Positions 17,110-25,999 are shown, numbered from the stretch's first letter. The stretch: DNA of 64,000 nucleotides from Pseudothermotoga sp. (GCA_003510135.1 DOKY01000034.1:12140-76139); one strand, 5' to 3'. Numbers and translations are program-made. The notes: generated from the sequence alone by a model not told the origin.

Positions 17110-17631
17110 ATGAACTACAGGTTTACGACGCGAGGCTTTGAAGCTACCGCTGCAATGCAGCAGTATCTGGAGAAAAGGCTCGAGAAAGTCGACAGAGTGA
17201 TCAGGGATGAAGAACTCGTCTCGGCGGAAATCAAAGCCGAAAAGGACGCAGTGAATTACGTGGTGAAGGCGAACATCAATCTCAGAGGTAACGTGATCGT
17301 CGTTCAGGAGAAAGATCCTGACCTCTACGCGGCGATAGACAACCTGTGCGACGCGCTGGAAAAGAAGGTCAAAAAGCTCAAATCGACGATCAGGGATAAA
17401 CACAGGGAACCCAAGCAACTGGAGATTTCGAGCGTGGCGGAGGAAAGCGAGGAGGAAGTGGCCGAAACCAGGAGATTGCCTTTGAACGTGATGCCGATGG
17501 AGGAAGCCATTCTTCAGTTCAAGGCTATGGATAGACAGTTTTTCCTGTTCAGAAACAGCGAGACAGGTGAGATCAACCTCTTGCTCCTCAGAAAGGATGG
17601 AAAGTTGAGCCTTTACGAATTCTTTGAGTGA
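17110..17631 (+). CDS. hpf: Ribosome hibernation promoting factor, long form
   Basis: A 173-residue long-type HPF. The N-terminal 100 residues are the YfiA/RaiA domain (YRFTTRGFEATAAMQQYLEKR, VKANINLRGNVIVVQEK) that binds the 30S decoding centre. A charged linker leads to the C-terminal dimerisation domain (LPLNVMPMEEAILQFKAMDRQ, LLRKDGKLSLYEF), which joins two ribosomes into 100S dimers. The stop lies within the ribosome site of the RNase G gene, so translation is probably coupled. Confidence 0.95.
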   Translation: MNYRFTTRGFEATAAMQQYLEKRLEKVDRVIRDEELVSAEIKAEKDAVNYVVKANINLRGNVIVVQEKDPDLYAAIDNLCDALEKKVKKLKSTIRDKHREPKQLEISSVAEESEEEVAETRRLPLNVMPMEEAILQFKAMDRQFFLFRNSETGEINLLLLRKDGKLSLYEFFE

Positions 17632-17641
17632 GGTATTGCGT

Positions 17642-19048
17642 GTGTCCACCGCTCTGATCATAAACGTTCATGAAAATTTTGTCAGTGGTGCCATACTTGA
17701 AGATGACGAGCTTCAAGAGGTCTTCGATGAAGAGAACGAGACCATAGCTGGGAACCTCTACGTGGGTGTGATACAGAAAATCGTGCCCGGGCTGAACGCA
17801 GCGTTCGTCGACATAGGCGAGGGGAAGAATGGCTTTCTCAGGATCAGTGATGTTGGTAAATCTTACGTGCAGCAGGTGCTCAACGGCAAGCAACCCGCGG
17901 AGGGTTCAAAGCTTTTAGTCCAGGTCAAACACGACGCCGTTGGGCAGAAGGGTCCCCAGCTCACGTGCAAGCTCTCTCTGCCGGGTCGTTACGTAGTTTA
18001 CTTTCCGCTATCCCGGGTCAGGGATGTGTCAAAGAAGATCGTCGAACAACGCGAAAGGGAGAGGTTGAGATCGCTCTTTTCAAAACTCGAGAAGAACGAA
18101 GGCCTTGTCATCAGAACCGCCTCCGAAGGTATGCCCATAGAAATCATAGAGGATGAGCTTCAATCGCTCAAGCAAGAATGGCAGCAGATCCTGTCCAGTT
18201 TCAAAAAGTCGAGAAAGGTGAAATTGCTGAGAAGAGAACCCACAGCGATGGATTACATCCTGAGAGAACGTTTGAACAAGAATGTGGATGAAGTTTACGT
18301 CAACGAGGAGAACGCCTACGAGCTGGTCAAACAGGAGGTCAAAAAGATCAGCAAATCCATCGTTGTGCACTTCATTGAGGGAGACCTCTTCGAACGCTTC
18401 AGCATCTACCAGCAGCTGAACCTTTTACAGAGACGTACAATAGACCTGCCCAGCGGAGGTTACCTGGCGCTTGACACGACCGAAGCCATGACCGTGTTCG
18501 ACGTCAACTCTGCGAGCTTCACCGGCGGGAATAACCACGCGGAACTGGCTCTCAGGACCAACATGGAGGCCGCAAAAGAAATTGCCAGGCAGCTTAGACT
18601 GCGCAACATAGGTGGCATCGTAGTGGTGGACTTCATCGGCATGCCAAACAGGGAATACTACGACAGGCTGTTCAAAAAAATTCGGGAATCTTTTGAGAAA
18701 GATCCGGCGCACGTGGAGCTTCTTGGGTTCACGCGCCTTGGACTGTTCGAGATGACGAGAAAAAGAAGAACCCCATCGAGTGAGCAGCTGCTCTTCTCAA
18801 CCTGTCCGATCTGCAAAGGTTCAGGCAGAGTGTTGTCCGCCACGATAGTGCTGAAGAGACTGTCCAACGCGCTGAGGGAGATAGATCTTTCTCAGTACAC
18901 TTCGGTGAGGATAAACCTCCACCAGCGCTTCTCCGGTTACATGGAGAGGATCAAAGCCCTCGTTCCGGTTCACAGGGAAAAGGTCAAGGTGAGCTTCACC
19001 CATCCCGATCCGAACGAGTTCGAGATAACACTGTCTAAGAAGACTTAA
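17642..19048 (+). CDS. rng: Ribonuclease E/G family endoribonuclease
   Basis: A 468-residue RNase G-size protein without the long C-terminal scaffold of RNase E. An S1 domain lies near 30-120 (GNLYVGVIQKIVPGLNAAFVDIG). The catalytic DNase-I-like domain has both Mg ligands (VFDVNSASFTGGN and VVVDFIGMPNRE), and CPICKGSGR is the zinc-link. It acts in RNA decay and rRNA processing. I choose GTG 17642, which lies 8 bases after GAGG and gives the family N-terminus (STALIINVHE). The 3' end overlaps convergent fliD by 4 bases. Confidence 0.93.
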   Translation: MSTALIINVHENFVSGAILEDDELQEVFDEENETIAGNLYVGVIQKIVPGLNAAFVDIGEGKNGFLRISDVGKSYVQQVLNGKQPAEGSKLLVQVKHDAVGQKGPQLTCKLSLPGRYVVYFPLSRVRDVSKKIVEQRERERLRSLFSKLEKNEGLVIRTASEGMPIEIIEDELQSLKQEWQQILSSFKKSRKVKLLRREPTAMDYILRERLNKNVDEVYVNEENAYELVKQEVKKISKSIVVHFIEGDLFERFSIYQQLNLLQRRTIDLPSGGYLALDTTEAMTVFDVNSASFTGGNNHAELALRTNMEAAKEIARQLRLRNIGGIVVVDFIGMPNREYYDRLFKKIRESFEKDPAHVELLGFTRLGLFEMTRKRRTPSSEQLLFSTCPICKGSGRVLSATIVLKRLSNALREIDLSQYTSVRINLHQRFSGYMERIKALVPVHREKVKVSFTHPDPNEFEITLSKKT

Positions 19049-20838
19049 TGGTTGTTCCTGCTCAGGCTGGTGAACTGTGCGAGCCAGCTGCCCTGAGCCT
19101 GCATCCTTGACACAACCTGTTCCATAGCGGAGAACTTGCTCCAGAGATACGCCTCTCTCTTCTGTAACCGTTCCAGCCAGTTCTGCAATTCCTTTGCCAA
19201 ACTTCTCATCTGATTCGTTATTGTTCCACTTATGCCTGCGATGCTGTCGATCCTTCCACCGAATCTGGTGAGTTCTCTGACGTAAGACTCAATCTGCTGC
19301 GCGAAGCCGTTCGTATCCCCAAAGAAGGCCCACACTTTCTCAGGATCTTCCCTCAGAACCGCCCTCAGCTGGTCCTCGTCGAGCTCGAGCTTTCCCATCT
19401 TCATGTTCTGATAACCGTAGCTACTCGTCCTTATACCGAGCTGCCAAAGGTAGGAGATCTCACCCTCGATGCGTGTTGTTATGAAACCTCTCAATCTGAA
19501 AAAGATCTCGTTCAGGAGTGGGTCTCTTTGAAGAATCCCCTGCAGCTTCTCTTCCTCGCTGAGCTCTTCGGGGTTTTTGTCCGTCACCGGCTTTTCGTGG
19601 TATTTGTTGTAAATGTACTCCATGAGCTCGTTCCACTTGTCGACGAATTCCTTTACCTTCGAGACGATCGAATCAACGTCGTTCTCAACGCTGAAACTCA
19701 GAGGCGTTTCGATCAAATCCCTCACTTTTATCGAGAGTCCCATGTGGCTAAGTTCGGTGGTGGAGGAGTAGAGATCAATCCAGTTCACACCGTCGCTGCT
19801 CAACTGAACGTGTGTCACACCGCCGATGCTGAATTGACCTACATCCATGCCAAGCAGTGCGAGCAGATTTGTACCGTTGTCTTCAAAAAGTATCGTGTTC
19901 GCACCCGTTTGGTTCGATGTCACTATCAATCTGTCCGAGTTTTCATCGTAGACAGCCGTCACGCCCGCATTGCTCGAGTTGATGGCGTCTATCAACTGGC
20001 TCAGCGTCATGCCTGTATCGACGCTGATCTCAACGTTGTTGATCTTCAAAACGCCGCTCGTGATCGATATACCACGGTAAGCCGAGATCTGCGACAGCGT
20101 CCTGTACGTTGAAACTGCTCCCACGTGTGCCGTACTGCGAAGAACGTACTTTCCACTCTCCTGAACGATGGGAGCATCTTTCAGATTGAACACATGGCTG
20201 AACGTGCCTTCTTCAGTTTGAAGGGCAAAGGCTTGATCGCTCTCGATGATCAATTTTCCATTTTCGAATCTGACGTTGCCATCACCAAAGATGTCGTCGA
20301 GCTTGTTGACAATGTCAGAGATCGTGTCTTCCGTCGAGATGTTCACCGTGTGAATCGTTGCACCGACCTGGATCTTCAAAACGGAATCTGTGGGGCTGTA
20401 CCTGTAGACGAGATCGCCGAACTTTGTCGAAAGATCGACCTCAGGCCCTATCGTTCTTCCGCTGATCATGGAACTTTTACTCGCGATCGACAGCACCTTG
20501 ATCTGGTAACTGCCAACCAGAGCTGCGGCAGAAGCGCTGATAGAAACTTTGTCTGAATCTATAGAAACTTCCTTCGCCATGAGCGTGGCCTGGAGCTTGA
20601 AGCTGGTCAGAAAGGTTTCGAAGTTTTCGAGTTTTTCTTCCAGCTGCTGGTACGCCTTTTGTTTCAGACCCAGGCTCTCGTACTTCTGATACAATCTTTC
20701 AGCTGGTCTCGCCTCGATCTGCATTAACGCGTCCACGATGTCGGCCGTGTTCAATCCGGAGGCCAGGCCACCGAACTGAATGTTTGACGGTCTGTATCTG
20801 TAGTTTATACTCGCGGCAATCTTGGATATGGCATCCAT
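19045..20838 (-). CDS. fliD: Flagellar filament cap protein FliD
   Basis: A 597-residue hook-associated protein 2. The N-terminal FGGLASGLNTADIVDALMQIEARP motif is the FliD signature, with N- and C-terminal coiled-coil ends (LYQKYESLGLKQKAYQQLEE; NWLERLQKREAYLWSKFSAME) that pack in the filament cap. The middle carries the flagellin-hook IN motifs and variable domains. It caps the filament tip and guides flagellin folding. It lies 3 bases after flaG and should share its sigma-28-type promoter. Confidence 0.95.
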   Translation of the reverse strand: MDAISKIAASINYRYRPSNIQFGGLASGLNTADIVDALMQIEARPAERLYQKYESLGLKQKAYQQLEEKLENFETFLTSFKLQATLMAKEVSIDSDKVSISASAAALVGSYQIKVLSIASKSSMISGRTIGPEVDLSTKFGDLVYRYSPTDSVLKIQVGATIHTVNISTEDTISDIVNKLDDIFGDGNVRFENGKLIIESDQAFALQTEEGTFSHVFNLKDAPIVQESGKYVLRSTAHVGAVSTYRTLSQISAYRGISITSGVLKINNVEISVDTGMTLSQLIDAINSSNAGVTAVYDENSDRLIVTSNQTGANTILFEDNGTNLLALLGMDVGQFSIGGVTHVQLSSDGVNWIDLYSSTTELSHMGLSIKVRDLIETPLSFSVENDVDSIVSKVKEFVDKWNELMEYIYNKYHEKPVTDKNPEELSEEEKLQGILQRDPLLNEIFFRLRGFITTRIEGEISYLWQLGIRTSSYGYQNMKMGKLELDEDQLRAVLREDPEKVWAFFGDTNGFAQQIESYVRELTRFGGRIDSIAGISGTITNQMRSLAKELQNWLERLQKREAYLWSKFSAMEQVVSRMQAQGSWLAQFTSLSRNNH

Positions 20839-20841
20839 GTC

Positions 20842-21213
20842 TCACACCTTCTCATCGAAAAGGATACCCATCAGCTCCTGCAGGTTCTTCGCGATTCTGA
20901 CGGCTACCTCCGGTGGTATCTGCCTGACGATCTCACCCGTGTCCCTGTCCTTTATCTTGATGATTATCATGTTGAGTTCACGCTCTATCGTGAACTGGGC
21001 CTCCGTCTTGAAGAACCTGCTGAGCCTTTCAAAGGTCTTCTTGAGCGAGTCCATCGTCTTGGAGAGATCCACATCGTTCTGTTGCTTCTGAGGCTCTTCG
21101 GAAGCTTTTTCCACGTTCAACTGTAGCTGTTTCACGCTCTCAGCCTGAGCCCTGTTCACGTTCACAGTATTCACGTTGTGATGAGGATCCATTCTCACAG
21201 AATCCACACTCAT
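20842..21213 (-). CDS. flaG: FlaG family protein
   Basis: A 123-residue FlaG-like protein. The first half is polar and disordered; the second half has the FlaG core (LKKTFERLSRFFKTEAQFTIER, IKIKDRDTGEIVRQIPPEVAVRIA). FlaG proteins influence filament length and commonly precede fliD, as here. A strong flagellar promoter lies just upstream. Confidence 0.9.
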   Translation of the reverse strand: MSVDSVRMDPHHNVNTVNVNRAQAESVKQLQLNVEKASEEPQKQQNDVDLSKTMDSLKKTFERLSRFFKTEAQFTIERELNMIIIKIKDRDTGEIVRQIPPEVAVRIAKNLQELMGILFDEKV

Positions 21214-21237
21214 GGGTGCACCCCTTCTCTATATTAT

Positions 21238-21264
21238 TGATCGACGAACGCTCAGAATCCTTTA
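21238..21264 (-). promoter_or_regulatory. Sigma-28 (FliA) type promoter of flaG-fliD
   Basis: Read on the minus strand: TAAA (21264-21261), exactly 15 bases, then GTCGATCA (21245-21238). Against the FliA consensus TAAA-N15-GCCGATAA this matches 4 of 4 and 6 of 8 positions. It lies 25 bases upstream of the flaG start. Confidence 0.75.
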
Positions 21265-21273
21265 ATCCGATGG

Positions 21274-21279
21274 TACAAT
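21274..21279 (+). promoter_or_regulatory. -10 box of the TolB-like gene
   Basis: TACAAT ends 7 bases before the ATG at 21287, so transcription would start at or next to the start codon. No ribosome site is visible, so the mRNA may be leaderless. The -35 region is weak and overlaps the flaG sigma-28 promoter. Confidence 0.4.
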
Positions 21280-21286
21280 TTTATCG

Positions 21287-22537
21287 ATGAGCGCAGGAAG
21301 GTTTTCGTTACTTTTCGTGTTGTTCACGTTCATAAGTTGTTTTGCGACCATCAGCCTAAAAATCACGATTGTCTCTGACGAGCAGAGCAAAAAGCTTGCC
21401 AGCGATGTCGCCAGCTCCATTCTCTCGCTCATTCCTCAGAACGTGCTCGTCACCATCGAAATGGATGGAGCAACACCCACGAGCAATGCCTCTGCTTTGA
21501 CCGAAGAGGAGCACAGTTTGAGCTTTTCTGTCAGCTACGACGCAACGAGAAACACTTATTACGGCAGCTGGTTGGAGTTCGACAGCGTCGTTTACAGTTG
21601 CAGCTATTCGCCGAAGGAAGAACGACCCTACAGAGAGTTCGTCAGAGAGTGTGCGCACTATCCACTTGAAAAAGCCGCTCTGAGACTGCTGGTGAATGGC
21701 CAGTTCGAAAAGTATCTGCGTGTGACCTATCATCCCTCGGTGGACGAATATAGCAGTTTCAGCCCCGACGGTGAACTTTTCGCGTTCATCACCGACAGGC
21801 TTAACGGTAACAGGAACATCGCCTTGTTGAACCTGACACAGGGCACTTTGAAAGTTCTGCCGGTTCACGGCAGCAGCGAATATTTTCCCAGATTTTCACC
21901 TGACGGTTCGAGACTCGCATTTCAGGGATCTCTGCACGGTTTTTGGAACATTTACGTGATGCCGATCGAAGACCATGCGAGGAATATCGTTCTGATTTCG
22001 GCTGGCAACGCACCAGCCTACTCGCCAGCGTGGCTGGATAACAACACGCTCTTGTACGTTCAGGACACAGAAGCTGGTAACGCCATGTACCAAGCCACGC
22101 TCGCGCGACGTCGAACCAAACTGGACATGGAAGGCTTCGATATGGTGTTCTCACCGGCCGCGCACGATGGAACGATTTACTTCGTTGGCCTCAAAGAAGC
22201 CAACTTTGGCATCTATGCGCTCACGCCTGAAGGAAGCGTCGTGTGCGTCGAGGATGGTTTCTACAACGAACACGATCCGGCAATTTCCCCGGATGGACGT
22301 TACCTTGCGTACTCCTGCAACTGTCTGGGTTACTACGCCATATGGATCAAGGACCTGCAGACTAACGACAAATGGTGCCTCACGGAAGAATTGAAGCAGG
22401 ATGCATTTTATCCATCGTTCTCGCCTGATGGACGGCTCGTGGCGTTCAGCGCGAGCGAAGGCCTCTTCGAACCTGACGTCTGGTTCGTCAGGTTCTTCAA
22501 ACCTTCAGATTCTCAAGGGCAATTTTCTCTTCCTTAG
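21287..22537 (+). CDS. TolB-like WD40/PD40 beta-propeller protein
   Basis: A 416-residue exported protein. It begins with a hydrophobic signal segment (FSLLFVLFTFISCFATISL), possibly with a lipobox Cys. Residues about 25-150 resemble the TolB N-terminal domain, and about 160-410 carry repeated PD40 motifs (FSPDGELFAFITDRLNG, FSPDGSRLAFQG, ISPDGRYLAYS, FSPDGRLVAFSA), that is a five- or six-bladed propeller. It is likely periplasmic. No tol/pal partners are visible here, so a true Tol role is unproven. Its last 41 bases overlap convergent cheW. Confidence 0.82.
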   Translation: MSAGRFSLLFVLFTFISCFATISLKITIVSDEQSKKLASDVASSILSLIPQNVLVTIEMDGATPTSNASALTEEEHSLSFSVSYDATRNTYYGSWLEFDSVVYSCSYSPKEERPYREFVRECAHYPLEKAALRLLVNGQFEKYLRVTYHPSVDEYSSFSPDGELFAFITDRLNGNRNIALLNLTQGTLKVLPVHGSSEYFPRFSPDGSRLAFQGSLHGFWNIYVMPIEDHARNIVLISAGNAPAYSPAWLDNNTLLYVQDTEAGNAMYQATLARRRTKLDMEGFDMVFSPAAHDGTIYFVGLKEANFGIYALTPEGSVVCVEDGFYNEHDPAISPDGRYLAYSCNCLGYYAIWIKDLQTNDKWCLTEELKQDAFYPSFSPDGRLVAFSASEGLFEPDVWFVRFFKPSDSQGQFSLP

Positions 22538-22949
22538 ACAGGATTTCCTCAGCGTTCAGAATGATCAACAGTTCTTCGCCTATCTTGGCTATGCCCAGGA
22601 CGAAGTTTGCCCTTGTTCCTCCAACGCCCGCCGGAGGTGGTTCTATTTGCTGATCGGTCAGTGTGAGCACCTCGTGCACCTGATCGACGAGAAGGCCAAC
22701 CTTCTTGTCCTGCATGTTCACGACGACAATCTTTGCCGACGCCGAACGGCCCGTGTCTGGCATGGAGAATTTCCTTTTCAGGTTGATGATCGGTATCACG
22801 TTGCCGCGCAGGTTCATGATCCCCTCAACGTAGTCGGCAGATTCGGGCAGTTTCACGATCTTTCCAACTTCCACTATGCTGTCGATGTTCATGATGTCCA
22901 GCGCAAATTTTTCTTCCCCCAGCGCAAAACTGACAACCTTCAGCTCCAT
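22497..22949 (-). CDS. cheW: Chemotaxis coupling protein CheW
   Basis: A 150-residue CheW that links receptors to the kinase CheA. Visible are LKVVSFALGEEKFALDIMNIDSIVE, YVEGIMNLRGNVIPIINLK (the conserved NLRG.V.P motif) and VGLLVDQVHEVL. I choose ATG 22949 because an AGGAGGT site lies just upstream; an upstream in-frame start at 22970 overlaps the biotin carrier gene. It is the last gene of the methylmalonyl-CoA operon, an unexpected partner. Confidence 0.94.
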   Translation of the reverse strand: MELKVVSFALGEEKFALDIMNIDSIVEVGKIVKLPESADYVEGIMNLRGNVIPIINLKRKFSMPDTGRSASAKIVVVNMQDKKVGLLVDQVHEVLTLTDQQIEPPPAGVGGTRANFVLGIAKIGEELLIILNAEEILSKEEKIALENLKV

Positions 22950-22966
22950 CGGTGCGACCTCCTTTC

Positions 22967-23389
22967 TCAACCAATCACGAGCAGCGTTTGCTCAGTCTCC
23001 ACGCTGTCTCCTTCCTTCACGAGCACTTTCAGCACGGTACCATCGTGTTCGCTGATGATATCGTTCTCCATTTTCATGGCTTCGAGGACCAGCAGCGTTT
23101 GACCTCGCTTGACCTGTTGTCCCTCGCTGACGTTCACCCTCACGATGAGACCCGACATCGGTGCCTTGACTTCTAAACCACCTGCTTTCGGTGTAGGTTT
23201 CTCTTTGGGTTGTTCGACTCTGACCGGCTCCGACTTCACAGCCTGCGTCTGCACCTGCTGTGGCTTTTCAACCACCTGCGGCTTTTCCACGATGGGCTGA
23301 ACCGATTGAACGATCGGCGAGCCTCCGATCTCCTCAACCTCAACGATGTATTCTTTGTTGTTTATCACCACCCTGAACTTGCGCGCCAT
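22967..23389 (-). CDS. Biotin carboxyl carrier subunit of the decarboxylase
   Basis: A 140-residue protein. After an N-terminal strand (FRVVINNKEYIVEVEEIG) and a Pro/Gln/Val-rich linker comes a biotinyl domain (about 70-140) with the EAMKMEN motif whose Lys is biotinylated. It carries CO2 between subunits of a methylmalonyl-CoA or oxaloacetate decarboxylase-type complex. It overlaps the OadG-like gene by 25 bases. Confidence 0.9.
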   Translation of the reverse strand: MARKFRVVINNKEYIVEVEEIGGSPIVQSVQPIVEKPQVVEKPQQVQTQAVKSEPVRVEQPKEKPTPKAGGLEVKAPMSGLIVRVNVSEGQQVKRGQTLLVLEAMKMENDIISEHDGTVLKVLVKEGDSVETEQTLLVIG

Positions 23390-23730
23390 CCTCTCGCTCC
23401 TTTCCAGCCGCTTTTTCTCCAGCTTGTTGTTCTCTCCTCGAAAGAAAAGATTCTACCCTTAGGTTGCACGACGATCTTGCCACTCTCTGAATTCATGTAG
23501 GCCATCACCGCTCCGACGATGGCCGCCTCCATGGTTTCGTCCCGTTCGACGTTTTCCTCAGTCTTGGCAAAAGCTTGTGTGGCTTTCAACTCACCGCCCG
23601 AAGCCTTCGGTCGTTTCGAGGTGAAGATCTTTTCCATTATCACAAAAATGATGTACAGTATCACGAACACCAGGAAAACCGATCCAATTCCAACCACGAG
23701 CACTGTAAGATTGCTGATATTGCTGGACAT
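23365..23730 (-). CDS. OadG-like small membrane subunit of the decarboxylase
   Basis: A 121-residue protein with one N-terminal membrane helix (LTVLVVGIGSVFLVFVILYIIFVIM), then a soluble tail with MEAAIVGAVMAYMNSESGKIV, typical of OadG/MmdD subunits that help assemble sodium-pumping decarboxylases. The C-terminus is unusually rich in Trp, Arg and Ser where it overlaps the next gene. Confidence 0.83.
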   Translation of the reverse strand: MSSNISNLTVLVVGIGSVFLVFVILYIIFVIMEKIFTSKRPKASGGELKATQAFAKTEENVERDETMEAAIVGAVMAYMNSESGKIVVQPKGRIFSFEERTTSWRKSGWKGARGWRASSGW

Positions 23731-23739
23731 GTCACCACC

Positions 23740-25287
23740 TCACAACGGTATGTTGTCGTGCTTCTTCTTCGGCAACGACTGAACCTTCGTACGGCAGATC
23801 TCCAGAGCCTGTGCGATCCATTCTCTGGTCCTGGTCGGTTCTATGACCGCATCGACGTATCCTCGCGATGCCGCCACGTAAGGGTTGGCAAACATTTCAC
23901 GGTACTGTTGTACCAGTTCTTTCCTCTTCTCTTCCGGATTTGGAGCACTCTCTATCTCTTTTCTGAATATGATGTTCGCCGCACCGTCCGGTCCCATGAC
24001 CGCGATCTCCGCCGTGGGCCAGGCCGCGACCAGATCGGCCCCGAGGTGTTTGCTACCCATCGCGATGTAGGCTCCTCCGTAGGCCTTCCTCAGTATCACG
24101 GTGATCTTCGGAACGGTAGCTTCGCTGTAAGCGAACAAGAGCTTCGCACCGTGTCTGATGATGCCTCCATGTTCCTGTTGCACGCCCGGCAGATAACCCG
24201 GTGTGTCCACGAAGGTGACGATGGGTATGTTGAAACAGTCGAGAAACCTTATGAACCTCGCGGCTTTGTCGGATGAATCTATATCCAGCGAGCCTGCGAG
24301 CACAGAAGGCTGGTTGGCGACTATTCCAACGCTCATGCCTGCGATTCTCGCAAAACCCACCACGATGTTTCTCGCATAGTTCTTGTGTACTTCGAAGAAG
24401 CTACCCTCATCGACTACCATTTCTATGACTTTCCTGACATCGTAACTCTTCGTGGGTTCCACAGGCACGATGCTGTTTATCTCTTCGTTCATCGAGAGTG
24501 AGTAGTTTCCAGGAATGAAATCCGGTTCCTCAAGGTTGTTCTGGGGAATGTAAGAGAGAAGTTTCTTGACGATCTGTATCGCCTCTTCCTCGTTCGAGGC
24601 CAGAAAGTGAGCGTTCCCACTCTTGGAGTTGTGAACGTAAGCTCCACCGAGATCTTCCTGACTTATATCCTCACCGGTCACCGCTTTGATCACGTTCGGA
24701 CCCGTGATGAACATCTTGGCCGTCTTGTCGATCATCACCACGAAATCCGTTATGGCGGGCGAGTACACCGCGCCACCCGCGCACGGTCCGGCTATAAGCG
24801 TGATCTGCGGTATAACACCGGATGCAAGCGTGTTCCTGTAGAAGATTCCTCCGTATCCAAAAAGCGAGTCTACACCCTCCTGAATCCTCGCTCCACCGGA
24901 ATCGTTTATACCGATCAAAGGAATACCGAGTTCCATGGCCAAATCCATGAGCTTCATGATCTTTTTGGCGTGCATTTCACCCAGAGAACCACCCATCACT
25001 GTGAAATCCTGGGAAAAGACAGCGACCAGCCTGCCATTGATCTTTCCGATACCTGTCACAACCCCATCGCAGGGAAGCTCTTCTTTGTCCAGGCCGAACA
25101 TCGTGGCTCTGTGCCTGACGAACTTGTCTAACTCCATGAAGGAACCCTCGTCCAGAAGGAGCGCGAGTCTCTCACGGGCCGTCAGCTTACCCTGTGAGTG
25201 CTGTTTCTCTATCTTGGCCTGCCCTCCGCCGAGTTCGACCTTCTGTTCCAGTTCTTTGAGCTTCCTGATCAGTTCTTCCATGCACAT
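23740..25287 (-). CDS. Methylmalonyl-CoA decarboxylase alpha / acyl-CoA carboxylase beta subunit
   Basis: A 515-residue carboxyltransferase of two crotonase folds. Motifs are IGINDSGGARIQEGVDS and IAGPCAGGAVYSPAITDF in the N-half, and VDTPGYLPGVQQEHGGIIRHGAKLL and KAYGGAYIAMGSK in the C-half, with the conserved MGPDGA near the end. It moves the carboxyl group between methylmalonyl-CoA and biotin. With the biotin carrier, the OadG-like subunit and the epimerase it forms a propionate/methylmalonyl-CoA module. No OadB-type sodium-pump subunit is in this window. Confidence 0.92.
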   Translation of the reverse strand: MCMEELIRKLKELEQKVELGGGQAKIEKQHSQGKLTARERLALLLDEGSFMELDKFVRHRATMFGLDKEELPCDGVVTGIGKINGRLVAVFSQDFTVMGGSLGEMHAKKIMKLMDLAMELGIPLIGINDSGGARIQEGVDSLFGYGGIFYRNTLASGVIPQITLIAGPCAGGAVYSPAITDFVVMIDKTAKMFITGPNVIKAVTGEDISQEDLGGAYVHNSKSGNAHFLASNEEEAIQIVKKLLSYIPQNNLEEPDFIPGNYSLSMNEEINSIVPVEPTKSYDVRKVIEMVVDEGSFFEVHKNYARNIVVGFARIAGMSVGIVANQPSVLAGSLDIDSSDKAARFIRFLDCFNIPIVTFVDTPGYLPGVQQEHGGIIRHGAKLLFAYSEATVPKITVILRKAYGGAYIAMGSKHLGADLVAAWPTAEIAVMGPDGAANIIFRKEIESAPNPEEKRKELVQQYREMFANPYVAASRGYVDAVIEPTRTREWIAQALEICRTKVQSLPKKKHDNIPL

Positions 25288-25293
25288 TCCTCC

Positions 25294-25701
25294 TCAGTGA
25301 TGACCTTCCACCAGTTCAACCAGAACCCCACCGACAGATTTCGGATGTAAGAACAGCACGCGCGTTCCACCCGCCCCGGGCCTTGGCACGTCCGAGAGGG
25401 GTTGAAAACCGTTTTTCTTCGCGATTTCGACAGCTTCGTCAATTCCCGTCACGTTGAACGCGATGTGGTGGATGCCCTCACCCTTGCTCTCCAAAAACTT
25501 GTTGATCTCAGCTTGTTCGTTCATCGGTTCGAGCAGCTCGATCTTACTCTCGCCGATCTCTATCATGTGGACTCGTATACCACGTTCAGCAAGCTCTTCC
25601 GTGTGTATCGATTTCAAACCGAGAAAGTCCGTGTAGAACCTCAACCTTTCAGAAGCGTTTCTCACCGCTATGCCGACGTGATCTATCCTGTGAACCTGCA
25701 C
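25294..25701 (-). CDS. mce: Methylmalonyl-CoA epimerase
   Basis: A 135-residue VOC/glyoxalase-fold protein that interconverts the R and S forms of methylmalonyl-CoA. RIDHVGIAVRNASERLRFYTDFLGL, EGIHHIAFNVTGIDEAV and the C-terminal VLVELVE supply the metal His/Gln/Glu ligands. I choose GTG 25701, placed after a GGGGG site; an in-frame ATG at 25746 would cross the hairpin and overlap the FmdB stop. Confidence 0.9.
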   Translation of the reverse strand: MQVHRIDHVGIAVRNASERLRFYTDFLGLKSIHTEELAERGIRVHMIEIGESKIELLEPMNEQAEINKFLESKGEGIHHIAFNVTGIDEAVEIAKKNGFQPLSDVPRPGAGGTRVLFLHPKSVGGVLVELVEGHH

Positions 25702-25713
25702 GGCTTCACCCCC

Positions 25714-25744
25714 TTCAAAAGTTTGATGGGGCGTTTGCCCCATC
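25714..25744 (-). terminator. Hairpin between fmdB-like gene and mce (terminator/attenuator)
   Basis: GATGGGGC (25725-25732) and GCCCCATC (25737-25744) form a perfect 8-bp GC-rich stem with a 4-base loop. On the minus strand AAACTTTT follows. The poor T-run suggests partial termination, lowering expression of the genes downstream of the fmdB-like gene. Confidence 0.6.
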
Positions 25745-25958
25745 ACGCAGCTTCCTCGCCCTTCGTCTGCTTTTTGTTTTCGTTCTTCTTGTTGTCCGTC
25801 ACGTAGAAACCGCTACCTTTGAAGACCACAGCCACTCTGCCGATGGAGCGTTTCATCTGCGAACCGCAATCACAGACGATTGTCGGATTTTCGTTCATTC
25901 CGTGAAAGACGCGCTTTTCAGAGCCGCATGTTTCACAAACATACCTGTAGAATGGCAT
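25743..25958 (-). CDS. FmdB-family zinc ribbon protein
   Basis: A 71-residue protein. MPFYRYVCETCGSEKRVFHGM and IVCDCGSQMKR give two cysteine knuckles of the FmdB putative regulator family; the tail is Lys/Asn/Glu-rich. ATG 25958 follows GGAGGT by 7 bases; upstream GTG 25964 is less likely. Function unknown, often found beside acyl-CoA metabolism genes. It is the first gene of the operon. Confidence 0.85.
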   Translation of the reverse strand: MPFYRYVCETCGSEKRVFHGMNENPTIVCDCGSQMKRSIGRVAVVFKGSGFYVTDNKKNENKKQTKGEEAA

Positions 25959-25999
25959 CTGCACCACCTCCTGGTCTGTTCGTTCGTCGATCCTTCATA

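Noticed and set aside
23575..24276. A 233-codon plus frame opposite the decarboxylase alpha gene
   Set aside because: Antisense shadow of a clear carboxyltransferase gene.
25725..25744. Terminator acting on the plus strand
   Set aside because: No T-run follows in that direction and no plus-strand gene ends there.
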